Positions 58,116 through 64,000 of a stretch of DNA of 64,000 nt are shown one piece after another. This DNA is from Saccharopolyspora soli (lineage in GTDB: Bacteria; Actinomycetota; Actinomycetes; Mycobacteriales; Pseudonocardiaceae). Each line of letters begins with the position of its first letter. Positions within the stretch are counted from its first letter, which is position 1. The position numbers and the translations under genes were made by a program. Below the pieces are notes generated by a model. It ran no database searches, was not told where the DNA came from, and was given only the letters and a program-made list of their open reading frames with translations. Location: contig NZ_JALBWV010000043.1 of NCBI RefSeq assembly GCF_022678645.1, positions 16,664 through 80,663 of the forward strand. Direction: 5' to 3'.

Positions 58116-58117
58116 AT
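58092..58117. promoter_or_regulatory. AT-rich MarR-type operator
   Basis: TTCAAATATTCAAG holds a TTCAA direct repeat, and ATTCA (58099-58103) pairs with TGAAT (58113-58117). The stretch is very AT-rich for this genome and lies 17 bases before the MarR start. Confidence 0.5.
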
Positions 58118-58133
58118 TGCTAGACTTCGAGTC

Positions 58134-58559
58134 ATGACGACGTCGGAACCGCAGGTCAGCGCCGAGCGGGAGTTGTGCGGGCTGGTGAACGGGCTGGCGC
58201 AGCGAATCGGTGAGCACGTCCGGGTGCGCGCGGTCAAGCTCGGTCTCACCGCCGCGCAGGGAACCGCGCTGCGCGAGCTGACCGGGCCGATGACCATGGG
58301 CGAATTGGCCGAACGGATGAGCTGCGAGCCGTCCAACGCGACTTTCGTGGTGGACAAGCTGGCGAACCAGGGTCTGCTCGAACGTCGGCCGCACCCCACC
58401 GACCGGCGCGCCAAGTTGCTGACCCTCACGCCGGAAGGTGTCGCGCTCCGGGACGAGCTCCTCGAACTCCTCACCCAGGAGTCGCCGCTGGCGGGCCTGA
58501 CCCAGCAGGAGCAGTGCCAACTGCACGACCTGTTGCAACGAGCTGTCGCGCCCCGCTGA
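58134..58559 (+). CDS. MarR family transcriptional regulator
   Basis: A 141-residue MarR protein. The winged helix contains MTMGELAERMSCEPSNATFV, the wing ERRPHPTDRRAKLLTLT is the family signature. MarR regulators typically answer phenolic or oxidative signals. The palindromic AT-rich stretch just upstream suggests autoregulation; the neighbouring truncated nitroreductase may have been its target. Confidence 0.88.
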   Translation: MTTSEPQVSAERELCGLVNGLAQRIGEHVRVRAVKLGLTAAQGTALRELTGPMTMGELAERMSCEPSNATFVVDKLANQGLLERRPHPTDRRAKLLTLTPEGVALRDELLELLTQESPLAGLTQQEQCQLHDLLQRAVAPR

Positions 58560-58637
58560 GCGCTGCCAGTCCCGGCCACCGGCCGTTCCGCCGTGATCTA
58601 CGACCTTGAGCAGGTAAGACGAGATCGATACGCTGTG

Positions 58638-60116
58638 ATGGGTATCACGGTGCGTTCAACGGATTGCCGCGCCGTCGGCGCGCTCCGTCGCCCACGACAA
58701 CGAAGTCGGGAGCTACCGTTGGCGATCAGTGCGAGTGCAGCGGGCGGACGAAGCGATTCGTTTTCGGCTACCGGGCACGCCGTTGCCCGCGCGTGGGAGA
58801 GCTTCGCGACCGGCGAGGGCACCGTGCAGGGGGTGCGTCCGGAGATCTTGGCTTCGTGGTGCCGATGCCGGGACGAGTACGACGTCGATCCGCGCCTGCG
58901 GTCGGCTCCCGGCGCCGCCGAGCACACCGAGCACCGGTTCGAACAAGACGTGATCTTGACGAAGCTCGGCGGTCTGGCGGCCATCGCTGGCCGCGAGATG
59001 GAGCACGCTGGCGGGATCGTCGCGGTCACCGATGGCAGCGGACGCATCTTGGCCTCCTACGGAGCCCCCGATGCGCGTCGGCGGGCCGAGGCGAGCAACC
59101 TCGCGCCGCGGTCGGCCTGGTCGGAGCGGACCACCGGCACCAACGGAATGGGAACCGCTCTGGAGGTGCCCGGCGCGGTGACCGTCACCGGGCCGGAGCA
59201 CTGGTGCGAGGGCTTCCACGAATGGGCTTGCGCCGGAATCGCGATCCGCGACGTCGTCACCGGGGTTCCGCTCGGCACGATCGACGTCTCGCGGTGGGGT
59301 GAGCCGTTGTCCGAGCAGGTGCCCATCTGGCTGGAGAAAGCCGCGGCGAGCGTGCAATCCGAGATGTTCTGGCGGGCCGCCTCGGACGGCCAGAGCGTGG
59401 CCGACAGGTTCGCCGCGGAGTCGTCGAGGGCGGGCAGCCCGCTGATCTGCCTCGACCTCGGCGGCCGCGCGATCGTCGGCGACGACGACGCCATCGCCCT
59501 GCTCGGGATGCCGCGCGACGTACCCATGATCGCGCCGTCGCAACGATGGCTGCCGGACGTTCCGGAACTGTCCAATGTGGTGCGGTGGGCCACCCGGAGG
59601 TCGTTGGCCGACCCGCGGTGGCGCGGCTTCGCCCGGCTCGCGGTGCGGCCGAACGACACCATGCCGGTGAGCATGCGCCCTGTCTTCGTCGACAACCGCC
59701 TGGTCGGGATGTGCTGCGAATTCGGGCTGCAGGACGGCGAAGCCTACGACAGTTCGGCGGCGCACGGATCGCCGCACGGACCGGAGCGGATCATCGGCGT
59801 GCGCAACGACCGGCTGATCGTGCTGATGCCTTCGGAAATCCGCTATGCCGAAGCCGACCGGAACACGGTGTGGTTGAACACCGACCGAGGACGAATCCAA
59901 GCGGCCATCCGGGGACTGGACAACGTCGACCAGGCGCTCAACTCGTACGGTTTTTGCCGGGTGCACCGCCGTTTCCTGGTCAACCTCCGCCGCGTCGCGG
60001 AGTTGGAACGCGGTGTCAAGGGAGAGTTGCTGCTCATCACCGACCCCCGCGCGCCGGAGTTCATTCCGGTTTCCCGGCGGCACGCACCCGAAGTCCGGCG
60101 ACTTCTCGGCGTTTAG
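58638..60116 (+). CDS. GAF domain and LytTR DNA-binding domain regulator
   Basis: About 490 residues. The N-terminal half follows the AcoR-like pattern: VRPEILASWCRCRDEYDVDP, a GAF domain (GGIVAVTDGSGRILASYG, SERTTGTNGMGTALE, DVVTGVPLGTIDVS). A PAS-like middle part follows. The last 100 residues are a LytTR domain (DRLIVLMPSEIRYAEADRNT, FCRVHRRFLVNLRRV). In AcoR the GAF part precedes an AAA+ and Fis domain; here LytTR replaces both. The start is uncertain: ATG 58638 or GTG 58593. It lies upstream of HbpS-like, exchanger and pqq genes and may respond to a small alcohol or its product. Confidence 0.75.
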   Translation: MGITVRSTDCRAVGALRRPRQRSRELPLAISASAAGGRSDSFSATGHAVARAWESFATGEGTVQGVRPEILASWCRCRDEYDVDPRLRSAPGAAEHTEHRFEQDVILTKLGGLAAIAGREMEHAGGIVAVTDGSGRILASYGAPDARRRAEASNLAPRSAWSERTTGTNGMGTALEVPGAVTVTGPEHWCEGFHEWACAGIAIRDVVTGVPLGTIDVSRWGEPLSEQVPIWLEKAAASVQSEMFWRAASDGQSVADRFAAESSRAGSPLICLDLGGRAIVGDDDAIALLGMPRDVPMIAPSQRWLPDVPELSNVVRWATRRSLADPRWRGFARLAVRPNDTMPVSMRPVFVDNRLVGMCCEFGLQDGEAYDSSAAHGSPHGPERIIGVRNDRLIVLMPSEIRYAEADRNTVWLNTDRGRIQAAIRGLDNVDQALNSYGFCRVHRRFLVNLRRVAELERGVKGELLLITDPRAPEFIPVSRRHAPEVRRLLGV

Positions 60117-60268
60117 CGGATCACCATTCGTTGAGCGCGAGCACCCGCTCGTGGCAGAAGAACCACCATTAGTTCCGAAGCGGTTGCTCGGGCGCTTCGA
60201 CCGGTCCATCGTACTGGCAACGATGAGCACCTCTGGTCAGCTTCAGCAATTTCGGAGGGAGCACCAAG

Positions 60269-60673
60269 ATGGCCGGTATCACCCTGAGCCAGGCGCAAGC
60301 CGTGGTCGCCGCGGCAGTGCGGAAGTCGCAGGAACTCGGCACGCTCATGGATATCAGCGTGGTGGACACCGGGGGCAATCTCAAGGCATTCGTCCGGGAG
60401 GACGGAGCCTGGTTGGGAAGCATCGACATCTCGGTCAAGAAGGCGAAGACCGCTCGATTCTTCGACATGGACACCGGCGAAATCGGCAAGCTCTCGCAAC
60501 CGGGCGGACCGCTCTACAACATCGAGGTGTCCAACGGGGGCCTGATCTCGTTCCCCGGCGGAATTCCGTTGCGCGACAACAGCGGTGAGATCATCGGCGC
60601 CATCGGCGTGAGCGGCAGCACCGTGGACAACGACCACGGCGTGGCCGCCGCTGGCGCCAGCGCACTGTCCTGA
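60269..60673 (+). CDS. HbpS/GlcG-like (DUF336) protein
   Basis: A 134-residue protein of the GlcG/HbpS family: SVVDTGGNLKAFVREDGAWL, KKAKTARFFD, and GGIPLRDNSGEIIGAIGVSG. Members bind heme or corrinoid and form octamers; they are common near alcohol and diol oxidation genes. GGAGGG precedes the start. There is no signal peptide, so it is cytosolic. It is followed six bases later by the exchanger, thus an operon. Confidence 0.85.
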   Translation: MAGITLSQAQAVVAAAVRKSQELGTLMDISVVDTGGNLKAFVREDGAWLGSIDISVKKAKTARFFDMDTGEIGKLSQPGGPLYNIEVSNGGLISFPGGIPLRDNSGEIIGAIGVSGSTVDNDHGVAAAGASALS

Positions 60674-60679
60674 GCTGCC

Positions 60680-61768
60680 ATGACGTCGATATTCGTCTTC
60701 GTCTCCGGGGCAGCGCTGCTGATATACAGCGCCGAAAAACTGGTCGGCTACCTGGTCGGGGCGGCCAGCGGTCTCAAGATATCGCTGTTCCTGCTCGCCA
60801 TCGTCTTCACCGGTATCGAGTTCGACGACATCTTCCTCGGCGTTGCGCTGAACCTCGAAGAACTCGACGGTGTCGCACTGGGCATCGTTTTCGGAACCGC
60901 GCTCTCGCTGCCCGGAATCGTGCTGGCGCTCGCCGCGATCATCACCCCCACCGAAGTGCGAATTCCGCGCGACTACCTCATCATTTTCGCCGCCGCACCA
61001 CTGGTGATGATCGCGTTCACGTTGCTGGCGCCGCTCACCGTCCTATCCGGAGCAGTTCTCCTCGGCCTGTTCGTGGCGTTCCTCGGCTACGTCGGGGTCC
61101 GGGAGTCGAAGAGCGGAATGCCGGTGTTCCGCGACGCAGCGATGTACGAGGCATACGCCGCTGTCCGCACGGCTGGCGGACAAACACCGCCTCCTGCCGC
61201 GGACATGCATGCGCTGGACCGCGGTGCGGAACCACCAATGGCGGACGTCGAGCGGTCTTTCGCCGAACGGATGCCGTTCGCCGAAGCGCGCGAACATTCC
61301 GGTTGGGCCGGACTCGGATTGGCGTTGCTCGCGCTCATCGGCCTCATCGTCGGCGCGGCGACCACGGGCATCGGAACCGAAGGCATCCTGGACGACTACG
61401 GACTTGAGGGCACGCTCTTCGGGGCCACCATCGCAACCCTCGTGTTGACCATCGAGGACTTCTTCCTGACGGTGGAACCCGCCCGCAAGGGCGCGCCGGA
61501 GATCGGCGTCGGGAACGTCATCGGCAGCGTCGTCTTCTCGGTCACCGGGAAGCTGGGCATCATCTTGCTGGCAGGCGGTCTCGTGGTCGGCCCGAACGTG
61601 CTCACCTGGCACCTGCCCGCACTCGTCCTGCTGACCGGACTCGCCGCGTACTTCCTGTCCACCGGCCATTTGCGGCGGTGGCACGGTGTTGTGCTGCTCG
61701 GTCTCTACATCGTTTACTGGGTGGTGAGCTTCGGGGTGTTCGGCGTCGCGCCGGTCGAGGTGGAGTGA
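60680..61768 (+). CDS. CaCA-type sodium/calcium (cation) exchanger
   Basis: A 362-residue membrane protein of about ten helices. The two inverted alpha repeats are recognisable as VFTGIEFDDIFLGVALNLEE and TIEDFFLTVEPARKGAPEIG followed by VGNVIGSVVFSVTGKLG, with acidic residues where the Ca-binding GTSLPE motif normally lies (here GIEFDD and TIEDFF). A polar loop (about 150-205) joins the halves. Since PQQ dehydrogenases need calcium, a link to the neighbouring pqq genes is attractive but inferred. It converges with pqqE. Confidence 0.8.
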   Translation: MTSIFVFVSGAALLIYSAEKLVGYLVGAASGLKISLFLLAIVFTGIEFDDIFLGVALNLEELDGVALGIVFGTALSLPGIVLALAAIITPTEVRIPRDYLIIFAAAPLVMIAFTLLAPLTVLSGAVLLGLFVAFLGYVGVRESKSGMPVFRDAAMYEAYAAVRTAGGQTPPPAADMHALDRGAEPPMADVERSFAERMPFAEAREHSGWAGLGLALLALIGLIVGAATTGIGTEGILDDYGLEGTLFGATIATLVLTIEDFFLTVEPARKGAPEIGVGNVIGSVVFSVTGKLGIILLAGGLVVGPNVLTWHLPALVLLTGLAAYFLSTGHLRRWHGVVLLGLYIVYWVVSFGVFGVAPVEVE

Positions 61769-61770
61769 CG

Positions 61771-62874
61771 CTAGGCCCGGGTTCTCGCCGAGCGACCGGG
61801 ATTCGGCCTGGGTGTGAATGCCTGGTCAGCAGGTCTGGTTTCGGCATTGGCGGCTTGCACCGCGTCGGCCACGAGGTGGTGGTCGGGGGAGAGGGTGCAG
61901 ACCGGGTCGGTGCGTGCCGCGTCGCCGGTGAGTTGGAACGCCTGGCAGCGGCAGCCGCCGAAGTCGATGTCGCGGCGGGCGCAGCTCTGGCAGGGCTCGG
62001 GCATCCAGTCGGTGCCGCGGAAGCGTTGGAACAGTGGTGATCGCGACCAGATCCAGGCCAGCGAAGCCGCACGCACGTTCGCACGGGGCAGGGGGAGCGC
62101 CTGGGCGGCGGGGCAGGGCAGGACATCACCGTTGGGAGTCACGGTGAGCTGGTGCTGCCCCCAGCCACCCATGCAGGGCTTGGGGTAGGTGCTGTAGTAG
62201 TCGGGCAGCACGTAGATGATCTCCATCCGACCCGCCAGGCGCTCCCGCGCGGCGCGCACCACCGCCTCCGCGCGCTCCAGCTGCGGCCTGCTGGGCAGCA
62301 GTGCGGTGCGGTTGTGCCACGCCCAGCCGTAGTACTGGGTGTTGGCCAACTCGATGCGGTCGGCGTGCAGTTCCTCGGCCAGGCTGAGGATGTCGGTGAG
62401 GTGGTCGATGTTGTGGCGGTGCAGGACGACGTTCAGGGTGAGGGGCCAACCCAACTCCTTCACCAGGTGCGCCGCGGTGATCTTGCGGTCGAAGGACCGG
62501 GTGCCCGCGATGCGGTCCGAGGCGGTGGGTTCGTGGGCCTGGATGCTGATCTGGACGTGGTCGAGGCCCGCCGCCTTGAGCTCGTGCGCGCGGCGGGTGG
62601 AAAAGCCGAGGGCACTGGTGATGAGGTTGGTGTAGAGGCCGAGGTGGTTGGCGGTGTCCACGATGTCCACCAGGTCGTGGCGTTGCAGCGGTTCGCCGCC
62701 GGAGAGGTGCAGTTGCAGGGCGCCGAGTTCGCGGGCCTCGGTGATGACGTGCTGCCACTGGGCGGTGGTCAGCTCGTCGCCGTAGTCGGCGAGGTTGAGC
62801 GGGTTGGAACAGTACGGGCAGTGCAGCGGACACGCGTAGGTCAGCTCCGCCAACACGCCAACCGGATTACTCAT
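61771..62874 (-). CDS. pqqE: PQQ biosynthesis radical SAM enzyme PqqE
   Basis: A 367-residue radical SAM/SPASM protein. The [4Fe-4S] motif CPLHCPYC is at residues 15-22; the C-terminal SPASM cysteines are in CMGGWG, PCPAAQ and CQSCARRDIDFGGCRC. It crosslinks Glu and Tyr of the PqqA peptide bound to PqqD. ATG 62874 overlaps the pqqD end by eight bases. It converges with the exchanger gene two bases away. No pqqA lies in the readable window. Confidence 0.93.
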   Translation of the reverse strand: MSNPVGVLAELTYACPLHCPYCSNPLNLADYGDELTTAQWQHVITEARELGALQLHLSGGEPLQRHDLVDIVDTANHLGLYTNLITSALGFSTRRAHELKAAGLDHVQISIQAHEPTASDRIAGTRSFDRKITAAHLVKELGWPLTLNVVLHRHNIDHLTDILSLAEELHADRIELANTQYYGWAWHNRTALLPSRPQLERAEAVVRAARERLAGRMEIIYVLPDYYSTYPKPCMGGWGQHQLTVTPNGDVLPCPAAQALPLPRANVRAASLAWIWSRSPLFQRFRGTDWMPEPCQSCARRDIDFGGCRCQAFQLTGDAARTDPVCTLSPDHHLVADAVQAANAETRPADQAFTPRPNPGRSARTRA

Positions 62875-63148
62875 CGCACAACTCCACACACCGCCGGACG
62901 ACCAGGCGCGCGAGGAAATCCCGCACCTCGTCGTCGGGCACGTTGGCGTACCGGCCGCGGAGTTCCCGCACGATCTCGGCAACTGCGCGCTGCCCGTCGC
63001 AGAGGTCGAGGATGGCCGCGGCCGTCGGGTTCAGCACCACCACCGACTCCGGGCCCAGCAACACGTGCCGCTGGCGCACCTGGTCGAAGGTCACCCGCAC
63101 ATGCGGCGAAAGTCTTGGGTGGTTTGTGGATCGCACCGCGGTGTTCAT
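62867..63148 (-). CDS. pqqD: PQQ biosynthesis peptide chaperone PqqD
   Basis: A 93-residue RiPP-recognition-element protein that presents the PqqA peptide to PqqE. It contains RLSPHVRVTFDQVRQRHVLL, the conserved GPESVVVLNPTAAAILDLCD and REL near FLARLVVRR. ATG 63148 gives the family length; the longer frame upstream is rejected because it overlaps pqqC. It lies between pqqC (16 bases upstream) and pqqE (8-base overlap). Confidence 0.9.
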   Translation of the reverse strand: MNTAVRSTNHPRLSPHVRVTFDQVRQRHVLLGPESVVVLNPTAAAILDLCDGQRAVAEIVRELRGRYANVPDDEVRDFLARLVVRRCVELCDE

Positions 63149-63164
63149 CGCTGTCCCGGTTCGC

Positions 63165-63851
63165 TCAGTCTGCGTACGCGCGGTCGATGGCATCGAGAAT
63201 ACTCCAGAGGACGTCGCACTTGAACGACAGCGCAGCCACCGCACGCTGCTGCTGCTCGGCTGTTCGGCAGTGTTCGGTCACCACCTGCAAGGCGTGTTCG
63301 GAGTCGCGCGGGGCTTGGTGCAGCCGAGCCCGGAAGTACGCCAGCCCAGCACCGTCGATCCAGGGATAGCAGCGCTCGAACGCGGCCAGGCGCTCGGCCA
63401 TCAGGTCCGGCGCGAACAGTTCGGTCAACGAGGACGCCACCGCCTCGACCCACGGCCGGGTGCGCGCGAAGTTGACGTACGCGTCCACGGCGAACCGCAC
63501 TCCGGGTACGACGTGGCGCTCGTCTTCGACCTCGTCGCGCGTCAGGCCCACGGCCTCGGCCAACCGCAACCACGCCTCGATGCCGCCCTCTTCGCCCGCC
63601 GCGCCGTCGTGGTCGAGGATCCGGCGGATCCAGCGCCGCCGCACCTCGCGGTCCGGGCAGTTGGCGAGGATCGCCGCGTCCTTGCGGGGGATGTTCTCCT
63701 GGTAGTAGAAGCGGTTGGCCACCCACCCCTGGATCTGGCGGCGGCTCAGCAGGCCCGCGTTCATGGCGACGTGGAACGGATGCTGGTCGTGGTAGCGCTG
63801 CGCATGCGCGCGCAACGCCGCAACAAAACCTTCGGTTCCCATCAACGTCAT
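63165..63851 (-). CDS. pqqC: Pyrroloquinoline-quinone synthase PqqC
   Basis: A 228-residue cofactorless oxidase performing the last ring closure and eight-electron oxidation to PQQ. HPFHVAMNAGLLSRRQIQGW, VANRFYYQENIPRKDAAILA and DHDGAAGEEGGIEAWLRLAE match the active-site helices, including the YYQ...KD pair. ATG 63851 follows GGGAG at a good distance and excludes the homopolymer sequence read through by the longer frame. It is the first readable gene of the minus-strand operon; pqqA and pqqB, if present, lie beyond the window. Confidence 0.93.
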   Translation of the reverse strand: MTLMGTEGFVAALRAHAQRYHDQHPFHVAMNAGLLSRRQIQGWVANRFYYQENIPRKDAAILANCPDREVRRRWIRRILDHDGAAGEEGGIEAWLRLAEAVGLTRDEVEDERHVVPGVRFAVDAYVNFARTRPWVEAVASSLTELFAPDLMAERLAAFERCYPWIDGAGLAYFRARLHQAPRDSEHALQVVTEHCRTAEQQQRAVAALSFKCDVLWSILDAIDRAYAD

Positions 63852-63884
63852 CACAGCTCCCACCCACACCTCCCACACGGTCGT

Positions 63885-64000
63885 GGGGGGGGGGGCGGGG
63901 GGGGGGGCCCCGCCCCCCCCCCCCCGCCCCCCCCCCCCCGGGGGGCCCCCACCCCCCCCCCCCCCCAAAACACACCCCCCCCCCCCCCCCGCCGCCACAA
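63885..64000. other. G/C homopolymer sequence at the window end (probable assembly artefact)
   Basis: From 63885 the sequence is nearly all G and C runs of up to 18 bases, ending in CCGCCGCCACAA. It has no coding character and resembles the block at 25847. It is most likely a low-quality contig end, and it hides whatever lies upstream of pqqC. Confidence 0.85.

Noticed and set aside
63852..64000. A pqqA peptide gene upstream of pqqC
   Set aside because: Only about 30 readable bases remain before the homopolymer block, and no small frame with an ExxxY motif is visible.

Overview
This window comes from a high-GC actinomycete, most likely of the Pseudonocardiaceae (Saccharopolyspora/Amycolatopsis relatives). 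I infer this from the galU-glp-rimJ-glpR order typical of Actinobacteria, the strong G/C bias at third codon positions, the many cytochrome P450s with 3Fe-4S ferredoxins, the numerous TetR regulators, an AfsR/SARP regulator and a VanA-type glycopeptide-resistance cluster. Genus is a guess; class is well supported.

Layout. (1) 1-3400: core chromosome, with the end of galU, the gephyrin-like glp, rimJ, the membrane receptor glpR and tRNA-Ala(CGC). (2) 3426-10183: a decayed mobile island just downstream of that tRNA. It has the tail of a tyrosine integrase, a truncated VanR-box-driven membrane gene, vanRS, and an opposing vanHAX operon followed by a C39-like peptidase, a murG fragment and a GNAT. 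It closes with a murF fragment and a serine-recombinase fragment. Two copies of one 62-bp element (45/62 identical by hand) sit just upstream of vanH and of the truncated gene. (3) 10202-18600: two related P450 modules, each with TetR, CMD-family protein, P450, ferredoxin and reductase. One is intact (14711-18546); in the other the ferredoxin and reductase have collapsed into a deletion scar. (4) 18690-22345: a recombinase relic, then an SDR-MFS-TetR efflux operon with two operators. (5) 22513-28086: a histidine phosphatase, a large SARP regulator with SARP-type heptamer repeats on both flanks, and its likely target P450. A run of G/C homopolymers inside the SARP gene looks like an assembly artefact. 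(6) 28180-39364: scattered single genes (DUF3159 membrane protein, S9 peptidase, ketosynthase, NmrA-like reductase/TetR pair, methyltransferase, TIM-barrel protein, TetR, IclR/FAD-monooxygenase pair). (7) 39458-45725: a signalling block with a Ser/Thr kinase-TPR-WD40 protein (one apparent frameshift), an FHA-kinase and an FHA protein. (8) 46139-55890: a GntR regulon marked by repeated ATGTGACAT sites. It contains a hydantoinase A/B-amidohydrolase-MFS operon and the stub of a POT peptide transporter; a secreted M6 metalloprotease lies inside it. (9) 56088-58559: a MetE-like protein, a truncated nitroreductase and a MarR regulator. (10) 58638-64000: a GAF-LytTR regulator, an HbpS/GlcG-like protein, a CaCA cation exchanger and pqqE-pqqD-pqqC, ending in low-quality G/C homopolymer sequence.

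Two themes stand out. First, regulatory DNA is unusually legible: paired operators 34-37 bp apart occur at four loci. Second, the window holds many amputated genes (vanJ-like, murG, murF, ferredoxin/reductase, a SARP-driven stub, a POT stub, a nitroreductase), several still carrying intact promoter-operator regions. This is either real erosion by deletion or, in part, loss of sequence during assembly; the homopolymer blocks show that assembly quality is not uniform.
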